Assembly (NCBI RefSeq): GCF_018873765.1
Contig: NC_057922.1
Span: 65,620,755 to 65,684,754 of the forward strand
Reading direction: 5' to 3'
Length of the DNA stretch: 64,000 nucleotides
Source: Telopea speciosissima
Lineage: Eukaryota; Streptophyta; Magnoliopsida; Proteales; Proteaceae
Below, piece by piece: positions 21,672-33,305 of this stretch. Below the pieces are notes generated by a model. That model worked only from the letters and a program-made list of their open reading frames with translations, did not search any database and had not been told where the DNA came from. The translations under genes were made by a program, and so were the position numbers. Numbering within the stretch: position 1 is the stretch's first letter; each line of letters opens with the position of its first letter.

Positions 21672-24034
21672 TGTTTTTTTTTTATTTTATAATTTGCCGA
21701 ATTATTGAAGGGAAGAGTGTGTTATAGCTGAGGAGTCTAAATTACAAAGATCTTGGATCCAAAGAGTGGAATTAAGTCAAACTGTTTCACACGCACAAGA
21801 CAAAGTTTTTTGAGCGAGAGAGTGGTGCTGTTAATCTCCTTGAAAACATGGTACCATTACATTCCTCAAAGCATGAAGCGAGGTGGCGAATGTCTTGAAC
21901 TATAGGGGAGAGCTCTATTGGGCTGGGCCTCGACACGGTGTTAGACTGATGTGACTAGATCCTTGTTATCCGATTCCACCTGCGCCTTGTCAAAGCACTT
22001 GCCAAGAGCAATAAGCATGGCATCTAATGCCATCTATCATAGCTAGAGCTTCGCCTACAATAACAGAGTAGAGCTGTGCTTGTTTCGACATCGCAAGACA
22101 GCAAGAGCCGTGATGGTCATGAATAACGAAACCCAAGCCACCTCCTTGAGAACCTGGTCTTGCTGAAGCGTCACAGTTGATTTTGACGAAGCTCACTGGA
22201 GGTGGGTACCAGCTTTTTGATTTAGATTGCCCTTGAGTTGTAGGAAGAGATACCCCAGTTTTCGAAACTGAATCAACAAATTCACGGTGGGCACGATGGG
22301 CTTCATCGATGACTTCACTTGGAGTCCAAGACTTCCTTTTGAAGATAAATCATTCCGGGTGCGCCAGATGTGCCACGAAATAAAAGAAGCAAGACCTGTA
22401 ATCTCTCCTTGGTAATCCTCTTGCCACCAGGTTGAATAGAATCCCACGATTCAATCCAGCAATGAAAGCAAGGTTCATCTATATGTGGAGTAGTGAATGA
22501 GATGGATGATCCAAATTATACCGCTCTGGCAAAGGTGCAATCAAGGAGGATATGGTCGATGTCGATGGATTCCACAACTGTGCTACAATGTTGGCATATG
22601 GGGTCGACAGGGATCTGTCATTGGTGGAGCGCTTTTGCTGATGCTAACCCATATGCACAAGCTTGCCATGAAAAATTTCTTATATTCAAAAGGGTTGGGC
22701 AAGACCAGATGATCCTCCAGGTTTTATCTTGTACTTGACACCAAAGATGTTGTCTTGATGAAGATGTTTTTATGTTTTGTTGTTGAATACTCCGGTCAGA
22801 TAAAAGTCTATAAGCTGATTTTATGGAGTAAATTCCATTTCTTGATGCTACCCAGAATTGAGAATCCTCTTGGGGGAAAATGCTCAGGTGAATTTTCATA
22901 ATCTCTTCTCTGTTCGATGGGTGGAAAAAGGCGTTAAGAAGTTTCCGATTCCAAACTGTATTATCATGGTCAATGAGATCAAAGACTCTATTCAGTGTGC
23001 AGCCGTCCTGTTTGGGATATTTAAGTTTAAAGCCCTTGAGAGAAGGTACCCAGCTGTCTTCCCAAATCCTGTTGTCTCAGCCTGTTCGAACCTTCCAACA
23101 CAGCCCGAGACATAAGACTTTTCTATCTTCAATAAGTTGTGCCAAGCCCATGAAGGTTGGTGTCCCAATCGAGCCTCCATAAATCCAAATTAGGAAAATA
23201 TATATTTTTAATAAACCTTGCCCAAAGCAAATCAGGCTGGCTCTAAAGCCGCTAGGCTACCTTTGATAATAGGGCTATGTTTTGAAGAGCCGAGTCTTTA
23301 TAACCCAATCCACCTCTAAGCTTTGAGTGGCTAAGTCTAGCCCATGATATCTAGTGAATTTTAGAAGTGTGCTCAACGTTACCCTAGTAGAAAGTATGCT
23401 TAGCGTTACCCCAATCGAGCCTCCATAAATCCGAATTGGGAAAATATATATTTCTAATAAAACTTGCCCAAAGCAAATCAGGCTGGCTCCAAAGCCGCTA
23501 GGATATCTTTGATAATAGGGCTGTGTTTTGAAGAGCCGAGTCTTTAAAACCCAATCCACCTCTAAGCTTTGAGTGTCTAAGTCTAGCCCATGATATCTAG
23601 TGAATTTTAGAAGTGTGCTCAGGGTTACCCTAGTAGAAATTGGTCACCATCTTCCTAAGATTGGTGTGAATGGACATGGGAAGCTTGAAATGGGAGCTAG
23701 CGAAGTTAGGCATTGAAAATGCAACAGATTTGAGCACGACTTCACGACCTGCATGCGAAAGGAGATGGTGCTTCTAGCTTTGAAACATCTTCTCCACCTT
23801 TTCATTAAGCTCCTTAAAGACCTTAGCCTTTGAAATCCCAAATTCTTATGGTAAGTCGAGGTATTTGGAAGGTCCTTTTCCATATGGAATTTTCAGCAAT
23901 CTAGTGAACGAACGCTTGAACTTCATTGGGGTATTAGAACTGAAGGTGAGACGAGATTTTGAGATTAATTGCTTGGCAACTCCCTCGACAAAGCTCATAG
24001 AACCCTCTCCCATATAGTAAAGATGACAAAACAC
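21672..24034 (-). mobile_element. L1-type LINE fragment A (reverse transcriptase 3' part to RNase H), decayed
   Basis: On the minus strand, broken frames give, in order: the end of the reverse transcriptase (FSSNTPMKFKRSFTRLL and YGKGPSKYLDLP near 23850-23960) and a zf-RVT-like region (FWVASRNGIYSIKSAYRLL near 22800). An RNase H-like start follows (FVKINCDASARPGSQGG, near 22180). A T run at about 21673-21682 is the poly(A) tail. The 5' part, with endonuclease and most of the reverse transcriptase, is missing. Frameshifts and an internal tandem duplication (23163-23639) make it dead. Confidence 0.85.
23163..23639. repeat. ~246-bp tandem duplication inside LINE fragment A
   Basis: Units begin at 23163 and 23410, both with cccaatcgagcctccataaa. 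Both run to accctagtagaaa (23381-23393 and 23627-23639). Identity is about 93-95 percent by eye. The join carries a short extra copy of the gct..cgttaccc motif that ends each unit, suggesting the duplication arose by recombination at that motif. Confidence 0.9.
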
Positions 24035-24035
24035 T

Positions 24036-26650
24036 ATATTTTTTTTGGGAGAGGATAGAAGAGAATTTTATTGACAAACAAGGCCAAAGAATGCATGAGG
24101 AACACAAGGTTTCTAGTTTACATAAGTTTTGGAGCCAAAGAATGCAACATGGCCAATCTGTTTTACATGCCAAAGACAGGGCCCTACAAGCTAGACAATG
24201 CGCAACCGAATTAGCATCCCTAGAAATGGAACTGAAAGAACACAGAAGTAAAAGATGTCAAGTTTCTTATATCTTGAATAATATGACTGAAATGGAATGG
24301 AGGGGGGCCTCTGAGGAGATATAATGAGATTGATAAGCTCTAATTAAACTCAACTTGAATGTGAGTTAGGCCTTATGTTGCTCTAACAAGTGAAGATCGT
24401 AACGCAGGTGCTTCTCCTTCAAATACATCAGAAAATGCCATTGGTACTGAAAATGTATAAAGGATCTCCAACACCATGATTCCTCATAATATATAACTCC
24501 CAGTTGAGGCTTCCAAAAGGAATAGCCGCATCACAATTGATTTTAATAAACCCAGCTTCGAAGAAGACGCCAGACTCGATGCATATCAGAAGATGAAGGT
24601 GGATTTTGGGGATCCATTCTACTAGAGTAAATTGCCCAGAATTCCTCAAATGCAATTTGTTTTTTTTTTTTTTTGTGTGCTCTTTAGTGACGACTTCCAC
24701 AGGGAACCAATCTTTCCTATTAAAAAGAAGATCATTACAAGCAATCCATAAATACCATCAGAAAAAAGATCATAAACTCAAAATTTCTGCCGCTCTCTTT
24801 TTGCTTGGGAAACGAAAATGATCCCATTATTGTAACCATCGTGAAAGTCTTGGGCTTCATTAGAGGGCACCCTAAAGGACAAATTACTACCAAACCAACT
24901 TGCTGCAGCAAAGGGACAACTCAGTAAGATGTGATCCATAGACTCCACCTCGTGGCCGCATCTCTTACACGATGGATCGATGGGCAGACGATGTTTTAAC
25001 TGACCCTCCCTCGATGTCATGTGCCGATAAGGTATTAGCAAGGATTGGTCGTATCGGATAAATTTGCCCCTGATTCACCGATAAAAATGGATTTTTTTGA
25101 TCATTTTACCCCTTGTCTGTATCGTGTCACCAATACGGTATCGGGATCGATCACTTGCAAAAATAATACATATCGCCCAATACGAGTGATATGATACTGA
25201 TACCTTAACCCATGGAAGCATGCCTCCAGTAAATTCTCCTTCCATCAACGGTTGCCTTGATCAATAAGTTCGGTCACTTTAGATAACTAATAATGGGTTA
25301 GTTTGGGGTATTGCAATCTGGAACTGGGTAAGTATGGGATCCAGTTATCCTCCAAGATATCAATATTTTCATCACTTCCAATCTGCCAAAGGAGACCACT
25401 AGAAAGAACATTCATTCCTTAGAAAACGCAACGCCATGCCCAAGATGGACAATGACCTGTGGTTGCCTTGAGAAAATCTTCCTTAGGAAAGTAGGTTGTC
25501 TTCATGAATTTTGCCCACAAAGAAGAGTTAGGATTCTCCCACAACCTCCAAGCTACTTTTTGAAAGGAGAGTTCTATTTTGAAAAATCGAATCTCAGAAA
25601 ACCAACCCATCATGTTCTTTAGAGTTGCATAAGCGAGTCTAGGAGATTCAACCAAGCTTCTTCTCACAATCCTTTTGGCCCCAAAAAAAGTTGGACATTG
25701 CTTTCTGGATTTTGTTATGGTAGGAATTTGGGAGGGAGAAATGAGTGGCAGCGAAGCTAGACATAGAGCTAGCTACCGATTTAATCAAAACCTTTTGATC
25801 CGGATGAGATAACAACTGCTACTTCCACCCTTGCAGTCTCTTACCTAGTAACATCCTTAAAAGAGCTCGGCCTGGCCTTAAAGATCCCCATCTTCGTTGT
25901 TAAACCCAAATACTTCGAAGGGTCGTTACCATATGAGACCTTGAGAACGTGTGAAGACCACCTTTTGAATCTAGTTTGAGTGTTGGGACTGAACGTCAGG
26001 TAGGATTTGTTCAGGTTTATGGATTGGCCGCTAGCTTTGCAATAAATCTCCAAGCAAGACATGAGATGTGTGATAGTTGGAAGATCAACCTCCAATAGTC
26101 ATAAGTAGTCATCAGTAAATAGCGAGTGAGAAATTGGAGAGGATTTGTTCTTCACCCGAATGCTTTGAATTAATTTCGCATCAATGACCTGCTCAATGAT
26201 AGAATTAAGCATTTGGGAGCACAAAATGAATAAAAAAGGGGATAGAGTATCCCCTTGATGAATCCCCCTAGAGGGAAAGATCAAGCCCATCTCTTTACCG
26301 TTATTAAGCAAAGCATACGAAACTGAAGAAAATGCCATTATTAGAGAAACCCAGCGATTACAAAAGTGCAATTTAAGAAGAACATCTCAGATAAAAGACC
26401 ACTCCAACCTATCATATGTCTTACGCATATCATGTTTAAGAGGTAGAAAATTCTTCTTACCTTTCTTCTTATGCTTGATATAGTGAAATAGTTCATAGGC
26501 TATGAAGATATCTGAGAAAAGCCTGACAGGAACAAAAGCGGGTTAGGTAAGAGAAATAATACCCTAAAGAGCTCATTTTAATCTGTCCGCCAAAATTTTA
26601 GAGATCACCGACAAAATACTACTTCAACTACTACTAATCAGACAATTTCA
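24036..26650 (-). mobile_element. L1-type LINE fragment B, 5'-truncated and decayed
   Basis: Minus-strand pieces in order: reverse transcriptase (VISKILADRLK and SDIFIAYELFHYIKHKKK near 26480-26620, KTYDRLEWSF near 26390, GIHQGDTLSPFLFI near 26260, LFTDDYL near 26100) and YGNDPSKYLGL. Next come a zf-RVT motif (LPIDPSCKRCGHEVESMDHILLSCPF cut in two at most, near 24900-24990) and RNase H (FIKINCDAA near 24540; SRDANSVAHCLA near 24210). The active-site box is FTDD rather than the usual FADD. The tail is the T run at about 24040-24047, abutting fragment A. A small repeat (25028-25210) is inserted in it. Nonfunctional. Confidence 0.85.
25028..25210. repeat. Dispersed 'tatcgg' repeat, copy 2, nested in LINE B
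   Basis: Related to 13888-14060. It starts aaggtattagcaaggattgg and ends gatactgatacc, an inverted match of about 10 bases, and interrupts the LINE frame between the reverse transcriptase and zf-RVT parts. It is therefore younger than LINE B. Confidence 0.6.
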
Positions 26651-27456
26651 ATTAGGAGACATTAGACAAAAGATTAAGAACCCCATTTTGGGATCACGTG
26701 CGATAAGTTTCAAAACAAGTTTCTTACTCAGAGTTATCAGATAGATGCGCCTCACAACTACTTTCCACCAAAGAGGACAACTGCTAACGTAATTGGCTTG
26801 AGGCTAGTGCAGTTGAGCCTAGCCCCAATAGGCATCGAGTCCGAGACCTCATGTCCTCATCTAATTTAGAAATCCCCCCCCCCCCCCCCAAACCCACCAA
26901 AAAACAAAAGCAAAACCTACTCTTCACCAAGAGAATTATATGAGTAAATTACTACCCAAGTAAACATAATCGAGAAGTAAATGGTTGTGTTGATTATACT
27001 AGTAAGGCAAAAAAGTAAGGGTAAACTTCTTTTCATCCACCTTGATTACAATAAGATTTTCATAAGAGCAGTTACGTCAAAAATTTTCAAATTCGTTGGA
27101 AAAAGAGTTCAGTTGAGTATGAATCGGACAAATTAGAGCCATTGGCCCTTAATAGCCCTTAGTCATATATTTTTGCTTTTTCGCTGTTTGCTTTAAACTG
27201 GTAAAATGAGATTTTTGTGCGAATCTTGACCTCAGATTCACCATTTTTAACTGTTTTACCTTCAAATATATTAAGCTCAAATCGAATGGTCTACAAGAAA
27301 ACAAACAGGAGCTCTCAATTCAGGTTGTGATTTTGTTGGGAAAAGGTTAAAGTATTGAATATTTCTTTCCCTTGGATTGATTCTAAGAGTTATTAATTTT
27401 TTTATTTATTTGAGAAAACAGAATAATCCATTAAACGAAATCTACAATTTATAGAA
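26651..27456. other. Intergenic, no gene recognised
   Basis: Contains a poly-C run at about 26874-26890 followed by A-rich sequence. The first part may be further decayed LINE B sequence, but no motif is readable. Confidence 0.4.
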
Positions 27457-27595
27457 GAGAATGAATGTTCTCTGTGCCGCACCGCAGCTTGCGCCCAAAC
27501 ACATGGGCAGCGTGTGCAGGAGAGCAGGGTGGTCATTGCGCCCACCCTCATGTGTCTAGGCGCAGGCTACGCTGCGACACAGAGAACAATGCCCC
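27457..27595. mobile_element. 139-bp foldback MITE, 'ttctctgtg' family copy 1
   Basis: The left arm (gttctctgtgccgcaccgca from 27467) and the reverse complement of the right arm (ending cacagagaacaatgcccc) match over nearly 40 bases. Flanks tttatagaa (27448-27456) and tttattgaa (27596-27604) match 8 of 9, a Mutator-length target duplication. GC-rich arms, no coding capacity. Other copies: 32592-32727, about 42700-42806, and a fragment at about 60530-60606. Confidence 0.75.
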
Positions 27596-27703
27596 TTTAT
27601 TGAATTATCCACATTGAAACTCTGTTTGACACTGAGAATTAGAAGAAGATTATGAGGTCGTACGTGGACAATTCCCTCTAATTAAATTTTACCAAAAAAT
27701 AAT

Positions 27704-27861
27704 GGGAAAAGTTTTTATACACAGCCGTGTAAACCGTGTATGAGAGAGGGTGGGAGTTTCAAAGCATTAACTAATGGATGGGGATTTATGACTTTTCCAA
27801 CTCTTTGTGAGAGACCCTCTCTCATACACGGTTTACACGACTGTGTATGAAAACTTTCTCC
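27704..27861. mobile_element. 158-bp Mutator-type MITE with exact 9-bp target duplication
   Basis: The element is flanked by aaaaataat (27695-27703 and 27862-27870), exact. Its terminal inverted repeats are about 48 bp: the left starts gggaaaagtttttatacaca and the right is its near-perfect reverse complement. The arms also match the ends of the 1.44-kb element at 39001-40439 (same gtgta..ccgtgta core), so it is probably a deletion relative. Confidence 0.9.
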
Positions 27862-27926
27862 AAAAATAATAGTTGAGTGAATGCTTTGTAACAAAAGAGG
27901 GGAAAATTTATTATGACTACAAACAT

Positions 27927-30900
27927 TGTGTTTGGTATGTATTCTCATAATAGATTTTGGGTCTAGTTGTCTAGAACACATCTTTTTTTTTTTTTGATGA
28001 AAACAAAAAGGAAAAATACTTACAGATTTTGATAGAATACATATTGTTTGTCTTGAGCATAGGTCGCAAGGTTAAGAGCCACAACTAAACATAAGTTATC
28101 TTTAAAATTAGTAAAGGTAATATTTAGAGATCTATTACTTATATACATTAGATCTTTAATGTATAGCCAAGGCCATGGATAGTTAGTAGGGGAAGAGCAT
28201 TAGCAATCATTTGGTTTGAGCACCAAATCTCCTTGACCTCCAAACATATATGAGCTGCATGATCTAGACCAGTCCTGATGCTGTAAAATTCTGATTCCTA
28301 GACTGTAGAAGACAGAATATTCCTTGTAGCAAACAACAAAAACCATCCATCCAATAAAAAAATGTACGACCAGCCTCCTAGTCTTACTCTTGGAGTCTGG
28401 ATTCCTACACACATTAAAATAGGATATTTAAGCTGAGGAATAGATTTCCATGAAACCAGGTTGCAAATATTGTCGGACATCTTAAATACATCATTGGGAG
28501 AAGAGGGAAGGGGTTGTAAATGTAAATCCGCTATCCAGCGTGAGACTTGGTTTATCACCCATAAGGCATTTGGTTTCTCATGGCCAAAGATAAAATTGTT
28601 TCTAGTCGACCAAATGAAATAGCAAGTAATAATAAACACCTCAAAAAACCAGATGGTTGAGGCCTTATCTAACTGTCTTGATGAAAAAAATTTAAAACAA
28701 AAGTTGCTCAGGGAATCATAGACTAGAGATTTAGTACGTAATCCCAGAGGTCCAGCCACCCAAATATGTTTGACCCAATCGCATGAAAGGAATAGATGCC
28801 AGTAGCATTCAACACAATTTTCACAGAAGGCACAGGAAGGGTCGATCTGAAGCCATTTGGAAACGGAAGCCTTGACCGAAATTCCTACATGTATCACACA
28901 CCAGAAGAAAATTTTAAATTTGGGGTGAATCTTGAATTTCCGAAAGATATTCCACCATGAGGAAAAACAAAGATTAGGGGTAGTAGGGAAGGAAACAAGA
29001 AAATTAGCAGCTAGTTTAGTACTAAATATGCCATTTTTGGCCAAGGTGCACCACCATCTGTCATCAGAATTATTTAAGTTGAAATTAAAAATCATGGGAT
29101 GCAGGTTAGCAGGGACTGGAGATTTAACAGAGTTAGCAGAAAGACTCTCCTCCAAATCAATTTGGGTCATGGTGGTCCTTTTGTCCTTGATGGAAAGACT
29201 GGAGGTGGTGTAATTAGTTAGGCTAAAAGGAAGAGATGGATTCCACCTATCAGTCCAAAAGAAAGTGTTTACACCATTCTCTAATTTCCTAATGACCATC
29301 TTTTCAAGATTAGTGGTTATGTGTGCAATGTTGTTCCGGATTTGTGAACCTCATTTGGCTCTAGTGGCAGGGTCGAAGAACGAGGTCTTCAGAAAGTATT
29401 TGGCCTTAAGAACTCTGGCCCAAATAGAGTTCGGTTCAGTAATTACCTTTCATCCTAGTTTTAATAAAAGTGCCTTATTGTGGATTTCAGCCTTTTGAAA
29501 ACCAAGGCCACCCTGAGATTTTGGGCGACACATTTTTCCCCACGCAATGAGAGTAGAATTCCTATTGTTGTCTTTGTTCCCAAGCCAGAACTTGAGACAA
29601 ATTGAATCAATGTTCCTGCAAATTTGTCTAGGTAACAAGAAACAATTCATAAGATAGGCTGGGGTAGAAACTAATACCGATTGGATTAATACCCTATGAC
29701 CTGCATAGGATAATAAATTTGATTTTCAGACAGTTAGCTTCTTTTGCATTTTGTACAATTCCACCAAATTCCTTTACTTTGGACCTGCAAGGAAAAAGGT
29801 TAGTCCTAGATACTTAGAGTTTTTTGCCATTTCTTTTATTCCAGTTAGATCAGAGAGAGACTTCTTGGTTGAAGAAGGCACAGTTGTGTTAAAATGGAGA
29901 CCACTTTTGGAAAGATTTATTTCCTGTCCCGATAATCTGAGAAGAGATCAAGTACTGCTTTTATAGTTGGCAGATCTTCAGAAGATGCGCGGCAAAAAAT
30001 AAAGATGCCATCAGCGAATAAAAGATGAATAATTTCAGGGGCACCACGAGAAATCTTGATGCCACGAAAGAGATTCAAATCTTGATAAGCTGAAATCAAT
30101 CGAAATAAAGCTTCCATGGCCACAATAAAGAGATATGGACTGAGAGGACAACCTTATCGAAGGCCTCTAGAGGCCTAGAAGAAATCAAAAGGACAACCAT
30201 CTAGCTTAATTGAAAAAGAAGAGGTGGAAATTAGGGCATTAATAAGACTTTTCCAATGATTGCCAAAACCCAAGAAGTCAAAAAGAGTAGTAATGAGACC
30301 CCATTCGAGTTTATCATAGGCCTTAGACATATCAATTTTGATTGCCACATAATCCATTTTGCTTCTGATATGTTTAAAAAAATGGAAAATCTCATGGACT
30401 AATTGTCAGAGATTGGACGCCTAGGCAAGAAAGCGGCCTGAAAAGGGGAAATAATTAAAGATAGGAGGAGTTTGAGTCTATTTGCAATTAATTTTGAGAG
30501 GATTTTGTAAGTAACATTACACAAACTAATTGGTCTGAAATCACCTACCTTAGTTGCAGTAGAGGATTTAGGTATTAAGCAGATAAGGGTGTGATTGGTT
30601 CCTGAGGGGATGGTAGCACTTAGAAAAAAATTGGATACAAAAGAAAATAAAACCTATTGCACCATGTCCCAATATTTTTGAAAAAAGACTGCCTAAAAAC
30701 CGTCAGGGTCTGGAGCCTTGAAAGGACCAAAAGAAAATAACATTTTTTTAATTTCCTGAAGGGAGGGCACTGAAATAATATTGTTGCAATCCTGCTCTTG
30801 GAGAACTTTGGGAAAAAGACATTCAATGAAACTAGTATCCAGAGGCTCCGAAGTGGTAAAAATAGATTTGAGGTGATCAGCAAATAAATGAGACATAAAT

Positions 30901-31384
30901 TTAGGATCCTCAACCTGATTACCGTGCTCATCAAACAAAATTTCAATTCTCCTGAATCGTAAATTGGTTTTGGATGCAGAATGATAAAATTTTGTGTTTC
31001 TGTCACCATCCCTGATATAGACCTGTCTAGACTTTTGTAACCAAAACATTTCTTCCGCTTGAAAAATCCACTGCAATTGATTAGCATATGGTGTAATAGG
31101 TGTCTATTAGGGGATGGGCTGTCAGAAATCTGTAAGAAAGAATCAGCTAGGGAAAATTTAAGGTTACAAACATGCCCAAACACTTCCCTGTTCCAGATTC
31201 GAAAGGCATTGGATAAGTTGGAGAGTTTACAGTTAATGGGATCACAGGAGTTAGCCTGCCAGATGGAGGTGCAAAAATTTGGGAATGCTGGGTGGTGGGT
31301 GCAAGCATCTTGGAAGTGATGTGTATTCTCATTAGAAAGCCTTCTAAACCCAAAATCTATTCCAAGAATGCATACCAAACATAA
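27927..31384. mobile_element. MITE-family element split by a LINE insertion
   Basis: The left end (from 27927, tgtgtttggtatgtattctc, then aatagattttgggtcta) and the right end (reverse complement of about 31343-31384, ending cataccaaacataacc) are inverted matches over about 40 bases. They share the terminus of the 14165-14289 MITE. Almost everything between them is LINE C, so a short MITE of perhaps 120 bp was the landing site. Confidence 0.7.
27983..31330 (-). mobile_element. L1-type LINE C, 3.3 kb, 5'-truncated before the reverse transcriptase
   Basis: Minus-strand order: linker (WNREVFGHV near 31190), reverse transcriptase start (RDGDRNTKFYH near 31000, FGPFKAPDPDGF near 30710), IKIDMSKAYDKLEW near 30320. 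Then come LLFADGIFIF near 30020 (FADG where FADD is usual) and SQGGLGFQKAEIHNKALL near 29490. A 333-codon open piece (28298-29299) holds the zf-RVT motif (ending YWHLFLSCDWVKHIW). The poly(A) tail is the T run 27983-27995. ORF1 and the endonuclease are absent. Several stops and shifts: nonfunctional. Confidence 0.9.
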
Positions 31385-31852
31385 CCTTCATATATACAAT
31401 ACTAAAACCACTTTCCATATACTTCTGTTTGGTAATCCATACCACCACCGATAACATAATCAATTGCACACCTCTATTAAGTGATGATAGCATAAAAAAC
31501 ACTACAATGATGAAGATCGAAGATGACAATGTTAAATTGATAATATAGATTAGTGTAAGCATATATTTATACTCAAAAGGGATATATAGAATACCTGCTC
31601 TAAAGTGCTCAATGAAAGCCAAAATAGATTCCACTCCTTGGCTTAAACGTCTTTGTATGTCTAAAGCTCTTGGCTTTTCTCATGATCAGTAAAACATCAC
31701 TTTACTGGGAAAAAAAAAGAGCCACCAATACACTTCCACACACTATACTTACTCTTAGTAGCAGCAACCACTCTCACGCTGATTGATTGATTGATGAAGG
31801 GGTGCTAGTGCACTCGGTTCCTTGGCTAACCGTTTAGCCAAGCCTCTTATCA
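31385..31852. other. Intergenic, no gene recognised
   Basis: AT-rich, with a gattgattgattgatga run at about 31781-31796 and an inverted ggctaa..ttagcc pair near 31830. Nothing further can be read. Confidence 0.4.
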
Positions 31853-32160
31853 TTGTGGTTTCCCCCACTAAGCACCACAATAGCATATATAAAGGTATAG
31901 TCCCACATCATTTATCTAAGACTTTGGATGTGTCTTAATATACACTTGAGCCATCTTCACATAATCCCTTAAAGTTGTGGGTTGAACCCTCTAACATGGT
32001 ATTAAAGCCTAGATTCATTTGTTAATCTCCGTAAATTGTCAGTCTACCTAGAGAGCCAGGTATGCTAAAGCTACACATGACGAAAAGTGTTGAGATATTA
32101 AGATTTATAAGGATATAGTCCCACATTGATTTATTGACCTTATTAAAGATCAAATCTTTC
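31853..32160 (+). mobile_element. TRIM-like LTR retrotransposon remnant
   Basis: A tggtattaaagcc at 31997-32009 resembles the initiator-methionine tRNA primer-binding site (tggtatcagagcc) directly after an LTR-like end (..ctaaca). About 80 bases later, gacgaaaag precedes tgttgag (32088), as a polypurine tract does a 3' LTR. The motif tatagtcccacat appears in both LTR positions (about 31895 and 32115). No coding capacity, as in terminal-repeat retrotransposons in miniature. The LTRs are well diverged or partly lost. Confidence 0.5.
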
Positions 32161-32483
32161 TCTACAACTATAGTTGTCCATCTAATTACTACTTCATATG
32201 TCCATCGGTTGACTGTTTAATCAATTTTTTTTTAATTTTTAATATTGGTAATGGTCAAAACTGAAAGTTATTATTGATTGGGACTGAAATTGAACTTTTA
32301 GATTAGATTGGTCATTAATATCCACTCAAAAATGGTTATTTAATATAAATACATTGGATATGGCAACTTATCTTCAATTCACAATTTTCTGATATTTAAG
32401 GTGAAGAACAACCACAAACGGATTAAATTAAAATATGTCAATTGGTCATACGGCAGTTGAAATAATCAAAGATGGAAACATTT
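32161..32483. other. AT-rich intergenic sequence
   Basis: No gene or structured repeat is recognised before the microinsertion at 32484. Confidence 0.4.
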
Positions 32484-32520
32484 CTTCCTGTCTCCAAAAA
32501 ACAACAAAAAAAAAAAAAAA
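32484..32520 (+). mobile_element. 37-bp poly-A microinsertion with 13-bp target duplication
   Basis: cttcctgtctcc followed by an A-rich tail lies between perfect copies of gatggaaacattt (32471-32483 and 32521-32533). It is the longest-duplication member of the microinsertion set and the only one in sense (poly-A) orientation. Confidence 0.65.
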
Positions 32521-32591
32521 GATGGAAACATTTGCTGATGACAATAGACGTTTCTCTCTCAATCCCATTCCCATTCTATATATATATTTAT

Positions 32592-32727
32592 AGGTTCATG
32601 TTCTCTGTGCTACAGCGTAGGCTACACCCAGACACATGGGTCTGCCACTAAGAGGGGCAGGATGATCATTGCACCCATCCCCATGTATCTGAGCACAGCC
32701 TGCGCCCCCGACAGAAAACGTTCTCCC
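32592..32727. mobile_element. 136-bp foldback MITE, 'ttctctgtg' family copy 2
   Basis: Flanked by exact 9-bp tatatttat (32583-32591 and 32728-32736). The arms start aggttcatgttctctgtg and end acgttctccc, with internal gcc/ggc-rich inverted matches as in the copy at 27457. The flanks are low-complexity AT, so the duplication alone is weak, but position and family fit. Confidence 0.7.
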
Positions 32728-32737
32728 TATATTTATA

Positions 32738-33305
32738 TTTATATTTTCCACCTAAACTTGGAAAAATGGAAGCTTACCAATGCTTCCATCCACATCATTA
32801 ATGGGTAATGACTAATGACTTCCAAGTTCCAATTCCTTACGGCATCGGCAAGTAGAAAGTATATTGGAAGTGACGTCGTCCTCCACGCAAGGGCCGTACA
32901 GAAATCTGAATAAAAAAGGGATGGTGACAGATTGACACGTCTGAATAAAAAAGGGATGGGACGTCGTCTCCACGCATGGGCCGTAGAGACATTTGACATG
33001 TCTCTCTTCTAATCTAACCATGTGGGTCAACGCAGACTTAAATGGATAATACCATTTTCTAATCCTTAATTGGTAGTAATGTCCCGATTCTTTCTTACAC
33101 TGCCATCATAGAAAACCCTCTCCCTCAATTAATTTAAGGGAGGCGGTTTTCTGAACATATTGTACACGAGAACATACCAATGAGATTTGAAAAAATAGTT
33201 TCATACGTAGGAAGGCAACAAGAGCATTATATGTACGGAAGAGATAAATAGAGAGAGGGTGCAAAAAAACTCTCCTTCGACAACTCAAAGAACCTTTTTC
33301 CTTAA
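32738..33305. other. Intergenic, no gene recognised
   Basis: Contains a local repeat of 'tctgaataaaaaagggatgg' at about 32905 and 32940, with cacgca..gggccgta near both (about 32883 and 32974), a partial tandem duplication. No convincing coding region. Confidence 0.45.

Noticed and set aside
28298-29299. 333-codon frame as a host gene
   Set aside because: It contains the zf-RVT region of an L1-type LINE and is collinear with reverse transcriptase remnants upstream.
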